This document shows positions 44,772-52,937 of a DNA stretch of 64,000 nucleotides, piece after piece (positions within the stretch are counted from its first letter, which is position 1; the number at the start of each line of letters is the position of its first letter). The position numbers and the translations under genes were made by a program. Where the stretch lies: the NCBI RefSeq assembly GCF_002272015.1, contig NZ_NPBY01000047.1, positions 35,182 through 99,181 of the forward strand, read 5' to 3'. This DNA is from Paenibacillus campinasensis (GTDB taxonomy: Bacteria; Bacillota; Bacilli; Paenibacillales; Paenibacillaceae). The notes under the pieces were generated by a model. It was not told where the DNA came from. It did not search any database and saw only the letters and a program-made list of their open reading frames with translations.

Positions 44772-44785
44772 TGAAAACGTTTAAT
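44772..44785 (+). promoter_or_regulatory. Cre-like site upstream of the arabinofuranosidase gene
   Basis: TGAAAACGTTTAAT matches the catabolite-response element TGWNANCGNTNWCA at 12 of 14 positions. It lies just upstream of TTGACG (44794-44799) and TATTAT (44818-44823), an 18-bp-spaced candidate promoter. Confidence 0.5.
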
Positions 44786-44892
44786 ATTTTCGGTTGACGA
44801 ATGCATCATGTCGGCGTTATTATTTGTTTAAGTAAATGATGAATTGTTTTAATTAAATGTGTAAAAAAGAAAACGTGAGGAGAGAAGAAGCG

Positions 44893-46383
44893 ATGAGTCA
44901 TGAAATCACGATTAATACGGATGTAACAAGAGGGAAGATTAACCGCAATATTTATGGCCATTTCTCGGAGCATTTGGGACGCTGCATCTATGAAGGAATC
45001 TGGGTCGGAGAGGATTCGCCGATTCCGAATACCGAAGGGATCCGCAACGACGTTGTGGAAGCGCTTAAGAATTTAAATATCCCCGTATTGCGCTGGCCGG
45101 GCGGCTGTTTTGCCGACGAGTATCATTGGAAGGATGGCGTGGGACCGAGGTCGCAGCGCAAATCGATGATCAATACCCACTGGGGCGGCGTGGTGGAGAA
45201 CAACCATTTCGGCACGCATGAATTCCTTCGCCTGTGCGAGTTGCTGGAATGCGAGCCTTACATATCCGGCAACGTGGGAAGCGGTACGGTTCAGGAGATG
45301 TCCGAATGGGTGGAGTACATGACCTTTGATGGGGTGTCTCCGATGGCGGACTGGCGCAAGGAGAACGGCCGGGAGCAGCCGTGGAAGCTGAAATATTTCG
45401 GGGTCGGCAACGAGAACTGGGGCTGCGGGGGCAACATGCGGCCAGAGTATTATGCGGATCTGTACAGACAATATCAGACCTACGTGCGGAATTATGGCGA
45501 TAATACCATTTATAAAATTGCCTGCGGTCCGAACGTTGACGATTACCGCTGGATGGAAGTGGTCATGAGAGAGGCGCATCGCTTTATGGATGCGATCAGT
45601 CTGCATTACTATACCGTGCCTAGAGAATGGTCGGATAAGGGGGCGGCGACCGGATTCCCGGTTCAGGAATGGTTCCAGACGCTCAAGAAGGCGCTGTATA
45701 TGGACGAGCTGATCACAAGACACTCCGCCATTATGGATCAGTATGATCCGGACAAGCGGGTCGGGTTGATCGTGGATGAATGGGGCACCTGGTATAATGT
45801 GGAGCCGGGAACGAACCCTGGATTTCTGTATCAGCAAAATACGATTCGCGATGCGCTGGTGGCCGGACTTACGCTCAACATCTTCCACGAGCATAATGAC
45901 CGGGTGGTCATGGCCAATATCGCCCAGATTGTGAACGTGCTTCAATCGGTTATCTTGACGGAAGGGGAGAAGATGCTGCTGACCCCAACCTATCATGTGT
46001 TTGAAATGTATAAAGTGCACCAGGATGCCGAGCGTCTTGACACACACTACAGCGGTGGTGCCTATGAGATGGACGGAGAGTCGATTCCGCATGTATCGGT
46101 GTCGGCGTCCAGAACCGAAGACGGCAAAATCAACGTCAGCTTGTGCAACTTGAGCCACGCGTCGAAGGCGGAAGTGTCAGTGGCTCTGCGAGGCTTGAAG
46201 GGATCGCTGTCCAAAGTGAGCGGTCGTCAGCTGACAGCGGGAGCGCCGGATGCTCACAATACGTTTGAGGCGGCAGACAACGTCAAGCCGGCAGCCTTCA
46301 CCGACTTCGAGGTTGAAGATCAGACGCTTCGCGCCAAGCTGGCCCCGATGTCGGTCACGGTGCTGGAGTTGAGCGCCGGGTAA
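44893..46383 (+). CDS. abfA: Alpha-N-arabinofuranosidase, GH51
   Basis: A 496-aa intracellular GH51 enzyme that releases L-arabinose from arabinoxylo-oligosaccharides or arabinan fragments. The acid/base Glu174 is in GNENWGCGG and the nucleophile Glu296 in IVDEWGTWY, matching family positions. [20 protein letters not shown] at the N-terminus and [21 protein letters not shown] are also conserved. The C-terminal beta domain covers about 400-496. No signal peptide, so it acts on imported oligosaccharides. The ATG follows GAGGAGAG by about 9 nt. A small Cys-rich gene follows 13 bp downstream. Confidence 0.95.
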   Translation: MSHEITINTDVTRGKINRNIYGHFSEHLGRCIYEGIWVGEDSPIPNTEGIRNDVVEALKNLNIPVLRWPGGCFADEYHWKDGVGPRSQRKSMINTHWGGVVENNHFGTHEFLRLCELLECEPYISGNVGSGTVQEMSEWVEYMTFDGVSPMADWRKENGREQPWKLKYFGVGNENWGCGGNMRPEYYADLYRQYQTYVRNYGDNTIYKIACGPNVDDYRWMEVVMREAHRFMDAISLHYYTVPREWSDKGAATGFPVQEWFQTLKKALYMDELITRHSAIMDQYDPDKRVGLIVDEWGTWYNVEPGTNPGFLYQQNTIRDALVAGLTLNIFHEHNDRVVMANIAQIVNVLQSVILTEGEKMLLTPTYHVFEMYKVHQDAERLDTHYSGGAYEMDGESIPHVSVSASRTEDGKINVSLCNLSHASKAEVSVALRGLKGSLSKVSGRQLTAGAPDAHNTFEAADNVKPAAFTDFEVEDQTLRAKLAPMSVTVLELSAG

Positions 46384-46396
46384 AGGAGGGGGAAGC

Positions 46397-46681
46397 ATGC
46401 GGCAGCAGGAATCCGGCTGCAAGGGCTGCAGGGAAGAGTACAAGGTAACGGAGGAACAGATCCAGCGTGTGCTGTCCTCCCCGATGTTCAGCGAAGAGCG
46501 CTGTGTGCCGAACGATCAATACGAGGCGCGTCTAAACGCCTGCTCCTCGTGCCCGAAGCTTCAAAGCGGGACCACCTGCACCCTGTGCGGCTGCATCGTG
46601 CAGATTACAGCGAAGCTGATTGAGAAGCGTTGCCCGTATCCCGGTCAGGACCGGTGGGCTGCAGCGACAGCCGCCGTCTAG
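46397..46681 (+). CDS. Cysteine-rich small protein (DUF6171-like)
   Basis: A 94-aa protein with three cysteine clusters: CKGC (residues 8-11), CSSCPKL (about 49-55) and CTLCGC (about 61-66), plus Cys37 and Cys79. The spacing suggests one or two zinc ribbons. It resembles the small DUF6171 family found in Paenibacillus; this is by recall. AAAGGAGGGGG is 5 nt before the ATG and the gene lies 13 bp after abfA, so it is likely co-transcribed with it, though no functional link is known. A terminator follows. Confidence 0.72.
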   Translation: MRQQESGCKGCREEYKVTEEQIQRVLSSPMFSEERCVPNDQYEARLNACSSCPKLQSGTTCTLCGCIVQITAKLIEKRCPYPGQDRWAAATAAV

Positions 46682-46688
46682 CAGATCG

Positions 46689-46722
46689 AAAGCCTGCCTC
46701 CCAGATAATGGGGGCAGGCTTT
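46689..46722 (+). terminator. Terminator between convergent genes
   Basis: GAAAGCCTGCCTCCC pairs with GGGGGCAGGCTTTC around AGATAAT, with one mismatch; it is followed by CTTAT, so the U-run is short. It may work on both strands. Confidence 0.75.
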
Positions 46723-46744
46723 CCTTATGTCTTTATGTGATGAA

Positions 46745-48013
46745 TCATATCAGCTGTTTGCGTGCTTTCAGATAACGGTACAGCATCATGCCAAAAACAG
46801 AGCAAAGCAGCGCGCACAGTCCGATGAAGCCGTAACCGGCCTGAAGGCCCCGCAGCAGGCCCAGCTCGGTATCCTGCCCGAACAGCTGCTTAAAGCCATT
46901 CGTAATCGCCCCGATCAGATAGTTACCGATGACACTGCCGATGCCCATCATCGTCACCACGAAGGTGATGGCGGTGTCGCTCTCTCTCGGATAGCGTCTG
47001 GCAATCAGCGCCATCACCGTCGGATAGATCGGGGCAATCCCGATCCCTGCTGCCGCAAACAGAAAGGCATAGCTTTCGCCTCCGAAGATGGCGGCAAAGG
47101 TGCATACCCCCGTTAGACCGGACAAGATGATGATCGACAGAGTAAAGCCGATCCGGTCCGTGATCGGGCCGAGCAGCAGCCTCGCGGCAGAGAAGCACAG
47201 GAAGAACGCGGACAGCATGCCGGCTGCGGCCGAAGGCTCCCAGCGGTAGGACTTTTCGAGATAATTGACGAGCCAGCCTCCAACGGCCATCTCGGATACG
47301 ACGCCAAAGGACAGAATAAGGACAATCAGCCACAGCGCCCGGTCCTTGACCAGCTGTTTCAGCGGAATTCGCTGCAGGCCTGTTGCATCATCCGGGGCAT
47401 CGCTTGGAAACTTGCTCATGGCAGCCGGAATCATCGGAAGCACCGAGAGCATCAGCATGGCAAAATACATCCCTCGCCAGTCCAGTGTATGACCAGCTAT
47501 CGTAACGGTCATCAGTCCCGTTGCAATCATCGGGGCGACCGTGGAGCTGATGCCGTAGAAGAAGTGGGATAAATTCATCATCGTGCCGGTATTTCTGACA
47601 AAGATGCGTGCTGACAGAATAGCGAGGCCGATTTCAAGCATCCCGTTGCCGATATACATCAGGAAATAGGAAGCTGAAAACCAGGAATAACTATGGGCCC
47701 AAAAAATAAATATCCCGGATATCGCCATCGTGCCAAAAGCGAGCATGCTCACCCATTTAATCCCGATCTTGCGCGTCAAAATGGCCGTGAACGAGCAGGC
47801 GATCAGGTATCCGAGCGCATTGAGCGACAGCAAGGTGCCGATCTGCATTTCATTCAGATTGAAATCGAGCTGGATGCGTGGAATGGCCGGCCCCTTGATG
47901 TTCTCGGAGATGCCAAAAATAATAAATCCCAGAAAAATCGTAGCCAGATGCAGGATGTAGGTCCTGTTCAGCTTGCGCCCCGCAGGGCGGTTCGTTTGCT
48001 GCTCGGTGATCAT
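46745..48013 (-). CDS. MFS transporter, sugar-type (FucP/NarK-like)
   Basis: A 422-aa major facilitator with about twelve membrane segments. N-terminal LHLATIFLGFIIFGISENIKGPAIPRIQLDF has the F-G-x-x-E-N-x-K-G-P pattern of FucP-like sugar transporters, and LTRKIGIKWVSMLAFGTM is the loop 2-3. AAGIGIAPIYPTVMALIARRYPRESD in the second half is also typical. AGGAG stands 12 nt before the ATG. It is divergent from the LacI gene, with two palindromes between them, so it is probably controlled by that LacI and supplies the substrate of the Gfo/Idh-ThuA enzymes. Confidence 0.88.
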   Translation of the reverse strand: MITEQQTNRPAGRKLNRTYILHLATIFLGFIIFGISENIKGPAIPRIQLDFNLNEMQIGTLLSLNALGYLIACSFTAILTRKIGIKWVSMLAFGTMAISGIFIFWAHSYSWFSASYFLMYIGNGMLEIGLAILSARIFVRNTGTMMNLSHFFYGISSTVAPMIATGLMTVTIAGHTLDWRGMYFAMLMLSVLPMIPAAMSKFPSDAPDDATGLQRIPLKQLVKDRALWLIVLILSFGVVSEMAVGGWLVNYLEKSYRWEPSAAAGMLSAFFLCFSAARLLLGPITDRIGFTLSIIILSGLTGVCTFAAIFGGESYAFLFAAAGIGIAPIYPTVMALIARRYPRESDTAITFVVTMMGIGSVIGNYLIGAITNGFKQLFGQDTELGLLRGLQAGYGFIGLCALLCSVFGMMLYRYLKARKQLI

Positions 48014-48049
48014 CGCGGTTTCGTTCTCCTATCCGGTGGTATATACACG

Positions 48050-48073
48050 ACTTATTAAACGTGTTTAGTAAGT
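48050..48073 (+). promoter_or_regulatory. Imperfect 24-bp palindrome upstream of the MFS gene
   Basis: ACTTATTAAAC-GT-GTTTAGTAAGT is an inverted repeat with one mismatched pair and an AACG/CGTT-like centre usual for LacI operators. It lies 37-60 bp upstream of the MFS start, within its expected promoter. Confidence 0.55.
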
Positions 48074-48158
48074 ATCTGTAGCAGATTACCACATCTGTTT
48101 GCACTTTAGCAATCTAAATTTTTTTGTGGAAACACCTCTGTTTTTTTCGGAAAAGCAG

Positions 48159-48202
48159 TTGACTTAACAAGGGGCGCATGAGAAAATGTACGCGCGTACA
48201 TT
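48159..48202 (+). promoter_or_regulatory. LacI gene promoter overlapped by a perfect palindrome
   Basis: TTGACT (48159-48164) and GAAAAT (48182-48187) form a 17-bp-spaced promoter. AATGTACGCGCGTACATT at 48185-48202 is a perfect 18-bp palindrome covering the end of the -10 box and the transcription start, suiting autorepression. Confidence 0.65.
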
Positions 48203-48222
48203 ATTTGCTGAAGGAATGATGC

Positions 48223-49266
48223 ATTATTGCTAGCCGTAAAGAAGTTGCACAGATCGCCGGCGTATCGGAAGCTACCGTCTCACGTGTACTGAACGGGGTG
48301 GGCCCGATGAAGGAAGAGACGAGGCAGCGGGTGCTGGCTGCAGCGCGGCAGGTTGGCTATACGCCGAATGCCATCGCCAGGAGCTTTGCTACGCGCCGAA
48401 GCGGCCATCTCGGTGTTGTCATGCCGTACGTTCCGAAGGCCAGACTGTTCTCCGCCTATTATTTCTCCGAAATTCTAAGCGGAATCGGAAGCCGTGCCCA
48501 GGCGAACAAGTATGATCTCCTGATGCTGTTTCGGGAGCCGGGCGGGACGATGGACTATATGAACTTGTTCCGGTCCCGGAAGGTGGATGCATGCATTATT
48601 CTCGGCGCGAAGGACGAGCTGGGCGAGCGGGAAGCGATACGCGAGCTGGATCAGGGGGGACATCCGTACTGTCTGATCAATCAGCGCTTTGACGGCGAGA
48701 ACTTCCACGTGGTGGACGCCGATCATGCCGAAGGAGGCTACCGTGCCGTTCGCCATCTGCTGCAGGCCGGATATCGCCGAATTGCCTTCCTGAACGGACC
48801 GGACGTATATTCCAACAGCCGTGACCGACTGGCCGGATACCGCCGGGCGCTGGATGAAGCCGGCATTACGCCGGATGAGTCGCTGCTGTTCGAAGGCAAT
48901 TTCAGCCGGAAGAGCGGCCACGCTGCGGCAGAGTTTATCGCTCCGCTTCTCCCGGGAATCGACGCGGTGTTCGCGGCGAATGACCGGATGGCCATCGGTC
49001 TGTCGCAAGGATTGCGCGCCCGAGGCGTCAAGCCGGAGCATATGCCAGCCCTGGTCGGCTATGATGATTCCGATTCGGCGGAGATGTCCGATCCTCCGCT
49101 GACCAGCGTGCGGGTTCCATTCTATCAGCTTGGCGAGCTTGCGGCATCGCATGTGCTTCGTTTGCTTGAGGAGCAAGGCGGTCCGGCAGATCGCCGGGAG
49201 CGGATGCACTTACAGCTGCCGACCGAACTGGTTGTCCGTGCTTCTTCCCTGAATCGTACAATGTAA
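48223..49266 (+). CDS. LacI family transcriptional regulator, apparent ATT start
   Basis: A roughly 347-aa LacI-type regulator. The HTH is KEVAQIAGVSEATVSRVLNGVG (residues 6-27, conserved), followed by the hinge YTPNAIARSFATRRSGHLGVV and a periplasmic-binding-like sugar domain with ANDRMAIGLSQGLRARG near 245. No ATG, GTG or TTG stands before the HTH: the in-frame stop TGA is at 48217, and the codons after it are TGC ATT ATT GCT. ATT at 48223 is 7 nt after AAGGA; ATT at 48226 is 10 nt. Starting at the first canonical codon (GTG 48298) would delete the DNA-binding helix. First gene of a four-gene operon; effector unknown. Confidence 0.87.
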   Translation: MIASRKEVAQIAGVSEATVSRVLNGVGPMKEETRQRVLAAARQVGYTPNAIARSFATRRSGHLGVVMPYVPKARLFSAYYFSEILSGIGSRAQANKYDLLMLFREPGGTMDYMNLFRSRKVDACIILGAKDELGEREAIRELDQGGHPYCLINQRFDGENFHVVDADHAEGGYRAVRHLLQAGYRRIAFLNGPDVYSNSRDRLAGYRRALDEAGITPDESLLFEGNFSRKSGHAAAEFIAPLLPGIDAVFAANDRMAIGLSQGLRARGVKPEHMPALVGYDDSDSAEMSDPPLTSVRVPFYQLGELAASHVLRLLEEQGGPADRRERMHLQLPTELVVRASSLNRTM

Positions 49267-49280
49267 AGGAGGATATTCTC

Positions 49281-50441
49281 ATGAAACAATTGCGAGTTGG
49301 AATGATCGGCTATAAATTTATGGGCAAGGCGCACAGTAACGCTTACCGCAGTGTGCCTATGTTTTTTCCGGATGCACTGAAGCCGGAGATGGTGGCCATC
49401 TGCGGCCGTAACGAAGCGGCGGTGCAGGAAGCGGCCACCCAGTTGGGCTGGAATGAAAGCGTTACCGATTGGAAAGCGCTGATCGCTCGCGATGACATCG
49501 ACCTGATCGATATCAACGCGCCAAGCGATGCGCATAAGGAAATCGCAATTGCTGCAGCCAAGGCTGGAAAGCATATCTTCTGTGAGAAGCCGCTGGCACT
49601 CACGCTGTCGGATGCCCGGGAAATGCTCCAGGCAGCTGAGGAAGCCGGCATCGTGCATATGGTTGGCTTTAACTATAGATTTTCCCCGGCCGTAAAACTG
49701 GCCAAAAAGCTTATCGAGAGCGGCAGGCTCGGCAAGATCTATCATTTCCGCGGCTGGTTTTTGCAGGACTGGATTCTGGACCCGCAGTTCCCGCTCGTAT
49801 GGCGACTTCAGAAGGATATTGCCGGCTCCGGCTCTCACGGCGATCTGGGGGCTCACATCATTGATATGGCCCATTATCTGGTCGGCGATATCGCAGAGGT
49901 GATCGGCATGAGCGAAACCTTCATCAAGGAGCGGCCGCTGGCCAGCGAGATGACGGGCCTGAGCGCCACAGGCAGCGCTGACGGTCCGAAAGGGCAGGTT
50001 ACCGTTGATGATGCCACCTTGTTCCTGGCCCGCTTCGAGAATGGCGCGCTTGGAAGCTTCGAGGCGACCCGCTTTGCGGCTGGTCACCGCTGTACGAACT
50101 CCTTCGAAATTAACGGCAGTCTCGGCAGCATCAAGTTCGACTTTGAGCGCATGAACGAGCTGCAGGTGTATTTTACCAACGATGATGAGGATGTCCAGGG
50201 CTTCAGACGCGTTCTGGCTACGGACCCGGCTCATGATTACATGGATGCCTGGTGGCCGCCGGGCCATACGATCGGCTTTGAGCACACGTTCACGCATGAG
50301 GTGCTTGAACTGGCGAATGCTGTCGCCGAGGGGCGCCAGCCCGAGCCGAATTTCCGCGACGGCGTCAAGTGCCAGGCGGTGCTTGAAGCGGTGGATAAAT
50401 CGATTGAGGAGCGGCGGTGGGTTCCGCTGTCCGAAATGTAA
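49281..50441 (+). CDS. Gfo/Idh/MocA family oxidoreductase (copy A)
   Basis: A 386-aa NAD(P)-dependent sugar/polyol dehydrogenase. The Rossmann motif is GMIGYKFMGKAHSNAY (residues 7-22), with Tyr replacing the usual third-position Gly-Ala stretch; the family lysine is in CEKPLALT (near 96); the catalytic Asp/His pair is in GSHGDLGAHIIDMAHYLVG (near 180-197). AAAGGAGG is 9 nt before the ATG, 14 bp after the LacI stop. Related to ThuB-like dehydrogenases that oxidise the C3 hydroxyl of disaccharides. The neighbour ThuA supports such a role. Confidence 0.92.
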   Translation: MKQLRVGMIGYKFMGKAHSNAYRSVPMFFPDALKPEMVAICGRNEAAVQEAATQLGWNESVTDWKALIARDDIDLIDINAPSDAHKEIAIAAAKAGKHIFCEKPLALTLSDAREMLQAAEEAGIVHMVGFNYRFSPAVKLAKKLIESGRLGKIYHFRGWFLQDWILDPQFPLVWRLQKDIAGSGSHGDLGAHIIDMAHYLVGDIAEVIGMSETFIKERPLASEMTGLSATGSADGPKGQVTVDDATLFLARFENGALGSFEATRFAAGHRCTNSFEINGSLGSIKFDFERMNELQVYFTNDDEDVQGFRRVLATDPAHDYMDAWWPPGHTIGFEHTFTHEVLELANAVAEGRQPEPNFRDGVKCQAVLEAVDKSIEERRWVPLSEM

Positions 50442-50496
50442 CGGGATGAGGAGAGACTACACGCTGGAGAGAACAATAACAAAGGAGAGCTGACCA

Positions 50497-51228
50497 ATGA
50501 AAAAAGCGCTGATCGTATGGGGAGGCTGGGACGGACATGAGCCCCGGCAAGTAGCGGACATTTTTGCATCGCTGCTGCGTGAGGAACAATTTGAGGTTGA
50601 GGTATCGGATACGCTGGATGCATTTAATGACGGGGAGAAGCTGCTCGGACTGGATCTGATTGTACCGGTATGGACGATGGGCGAGATCAGCCAGGATCAA
50701 GTGAACAACGTGTCGAACGCCGTGCAGCGCGGAACCGGACTGGCCGGCTGCCATGGCGGCATGTGCGATGCCTTCCGGAACAATGTGGACTGGCAGTTCA
50801 TGACCGGGGGGCAATGGGTAGCGCATCCGGGCAATGACGGTGTCACATACAAGGTCGAAATCAAGCAAAGCTCTAGTCCGCTGGTGGATGGCATGGAGGA
50901 TTTCAACGTCGTTTCCGAGCAGTATTATCTTCATGTCGATCCAGCGGTTGAGGTGCTGGCGACGACAAGATTTCCGGTAGCGCCCGGACCGCATATGCTG
51001 AATAAATCGGTGGATATGCCGGTTGTCTGGACGAAGCGCTGGGGCTTCGGACGAGTCTATTACAACTCGCTCGGGCATCATGCTGATATCGTGGATATGC
51101 CGCAGGTGAAGGAGCTGATGCGCCGCGGGCTGCTGTGGGCTGCCGAAGGCAAAGCGCTCGCCGCTGGCCGCGATGTGTCCCTGTTCACGCATGGTGAAGG
51201 ATATACCGGAATGGGAGACAGCCAGTAA
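50497..51228 (+). CDS. ThuA domain protein (intact copy)
   Basis: A 243-aa cytosolic ThuA-family protein (class I glutamine-amidotransferase-like fold). Visible: ALIVWGGWDGHEPRQVADIF (N-terminus), GLAGCHGGMCDAFRNNVDW (near 82-100), WVAHPGNDG, SEQYYLHVDP (near 142), PVVWTKRWGFGRVYYNSLGHHADIVD (near 171-196). The conserved His/Gly/Asp residues of the group are present. In Sinorhizobium, ThuA acts with ThuB in trehalose/maltitol use. AAAGGAG is 9 nt before the ATG. It sits between two Gfo/Idh genes. It gives the template for recognising the broken copy at 30684. Confidence 0.9.
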   Translation: MKKALIVWGGWDGHEPRQVADIFASLLREEQFEVEVSDTLDAFNDGEKLLGLDLIVPVWTMGEISQDQVNNVSNAVQRGTGLAGCHGGMCDAFRNNVDWQFMTGGQWVAHPGNDGVTYKVEIKQSSSPLVDGMEDFNVVSEQYYLHVDPAVEVLATTRFPVAPGPHMLNKSVDMPVVWTKRWGFGRVYYNSLGHHADIVDMPQVKELMRRGLLWAAEGKALAAGRDVSLFTHGEGYTGMGDSQ

Positions 51229-51255
51229 TCGACGGCAGAAGGAGACGAAACCAAG

Positions 51256-52362
51256 ATGAAAAAAGTAAAAGTAGGCATCATCGGCTGCGGTAAAATCAGC
51301 GGCATCTATATGGAGAACTGCCATAAGTTCGATATTCTGGAGCTGTGGGCATGCGCCGATATCGACCGCGCCCGTGCGGAAGAGCAGGCTGCCAAGTACC
51401 AAATTCCGAACGTCTATACGACGGAGGAACTGCTGGCTGATCCGGAGATCGAGCTAGTGATCAATCTGACTATACCAGCCCAGCATGCCGCGATTAATCT
51501 GGCTGCGCTTGAGGCGGGCAAGCATGTGTATGTGGAGAAGCCGCTCGCTGTCACCCGGGAAGAAGGGCTTAAGGTGCTGGAGACGGCCAAGGCGAAAGGG
51601 CTGCTTGTCGGATGCGCACCGGAAACCTTTCTCGGCGCAGGCATTCAGACGGCATTGAAGCTGGTCAGAGAAGGGCGGATCGGCAAGCCGGTTGCCGCTA
51701 CCGCCTTCATGATGAGCCGCGGGCATGAGCATTGGCATCCGGATCCGGAATTCTATTATGCCGCTGGCGGGGGGCCGATGTTTGATATGGGGCCATACTA
51801 TCTTACCGCGCTCGTTCAGCTGCTGGGTCCCATCCGGAGTGTTGCCGGCATGACAGGGGCTGCCCTTGCTGAACGCACCATCACAAGCGAGAAGAAATAC
51901 GGGCAGAAGGTGCCGGTAGACATTCCAACTCACGTGGCCGGGCTGCTGCAATTCCAGGAAGGTGCGATTGGCACCATCATTACGAGCTTCGATATTTTCG
52001 GTGACAGCGATCTTCCCCGGATCGAAATTTACGGCACGCAGGGCATATTGTCCGTTCCCGATCCGAACACCTTCGGCGGCCCGGTGTTATACCGGTTGAC
52101 CGGGGAGTCGGAATGGACCGAGGAGCCGCTGCTGCCAGGATATAGCGAGAACACAAGAGGAATCGGCCCGGCCGACATGGCGTATGCGATTCGAAGCGGA
52201 CGTGCGCACCGTGCCAGCGGCGAGCTCGCCTACCACGTACTGGAAGCGATGTGGGCCTTCCACGATTCATCAGACGAGGGCAAGTTCTATCAGATGCGCA
52301 GCACAAGCGACGCCCCGCGTCCGTTGCCTCTGGACTTGCCGGCGTATACGCTGGATTCATAA
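51256..52362 (+). CDS. Gfo/Idh/MocA family oxidoreductase (copy B)
   Basis: A 368-aa NAD(P)-dependent dehydrogenase. Rossmann motif GIIGCGKISGIYMENC (residues 7-22), family lysine in VEKPLAVT (near 94), and catalytic Asp/His region GGGPMFDMGPYYLTALVQLLG (near 175-195), where the usual His is replaced by Tyr (D-M-G-P-Y-Y). This Asp-x-x-x-Tyr form occurs in a subset of the family, including some lyase- or isomerase-like members, so it may use a different chemistry from copy A. AAGGAG is 11 nt before the ATG. Last gene of the LacI operon. The C-terminus has the usual beta-sheet domain. Confidence 0.9.
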   Translation: MKKVKVGIIGCGKISGIYMENCHKFDILELWACADIDRARAEEQAAKYQIPNVYTTEELLADPEIELVINLTIPAQHAAINLAALEAGKHVYVEKPLAVTREEGLKVLETAKAKGLLVGCAPETFLGAGIQTALKLVREGRIGKPVAATAFMMSRGHEHWHPDPEFYYAAGGGPMFDMGPYYLTALVQLLGPIRSVAGMTGAALAERTITSEKKYGQKVPVDIPTHVAGLLQFQEGAIGTIITSFDIFGDSDLPRIEIYGTQGILSVPDPNTFGGPVLYRLTGESEWTEEPLLPGYSENTRGIGPADMAYAIRSGRAHRASGELAYHVLEAMWAFHDSSDEGKFYQMRSTSDAPRPLPLDLPAYTLDS

Positions 52363-52462
52363 ACCGGGATCAGAAGGCTGTCGGCTGCTGCACTGCATGG
52401 CCGGTGACCGAGCTGAATCGAAAGGAAACGTAATTGATCGATTCGCAGGAAGCTCTTTAGCG

Positions 52463-52491
52463 GTATATTCCGGGTCGTAATAACCATACTA
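52463..52491 (+). promoter_or_regulatory. Forespore (SigG/SigF-type) promoter of sspH
   Basis: GTATA (-35) and CATACTA (-10) separated by 17 bp match the SigG consensus GHATR-N18-CATWMTA except for a spacer one base short. It lies 34 bp upstream of the spore-protein start, a typical distance. Confidence 0.65.
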
Positions 52492-52525
52492 ACCTTGATC
52501 AGACCTGATGGAGGTAGAGACAACG

Positions 52526-52705
52526 ATGAACAAACAACGTGCCCAGGAAATCGCCGCATCCCCGATTATGCACAATGTAACGCTGAGCGGGGTCCCTGTC
52601 TATATTCAGCATGTCGACGAACATACCGATACTGCCCGGGTTTATCCGCTCGATGATCCAGAGCATGAGCTGAACGTGTCTCTGGGACAGCTTATCGAAG
52701 AATAG
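52526..52705 (+). CDS. sspH: H-type small acid-soluble spore protein
   Basis: A 59-aa protein of the SspH family, minor SASPs made in the forespore and stored in dormant spores. The sequence MNKQRAQEIAASPIMHNVTL, then GVPVYIQHVDEHTDTARVYP and the ending LGQLIEE follow the family pattern throughout. GGAGGTAG precedes the ATG; an upstream ATG at 52508 in the same frame overlaps that site. A SigG-type promoter lies upstream and a terminator downstream, so the gene is monocistronic. This is the clearest sign that the host forms endospores. Confidence 0.93.
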   Translation: MNKQRAQEIAASPIMHNVTLSGVPVYIQHVDEHTDTARVYPLDDPEHELNVSLGQLIEE

Positions 52706-52728
52706 CAATACGCATGTGCAGCACATCC

Positions 52729-52757
52729 ATCCGCCCCGAAGTTCCGGGGCGGATTTT
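52729..52757 (+). terminator. Rho-independent terminator of sspH
   Basis: ATCCGCCCCG-AAGTT-CCGGGGCGGAT is a perfect hairpin followed by TTTTAC. Confidence 0.93.
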
Positions 52758-52937
52758 TACTATGTTGATTTCCCAGAAATCATAGGGGCAAGCGCGATCG
52801 GAAGTTCGCTCATTCCCCGGGAGCGGCATGCTTTGCTGGAGGCCAAGCACGGACGTTTGATATGAGCAGATTTGCCGAAGCTAAGCCTTCATTAATATGG
52901 TAAACTATTGTGAAATATAGATTAGGCGGGGATGAGG

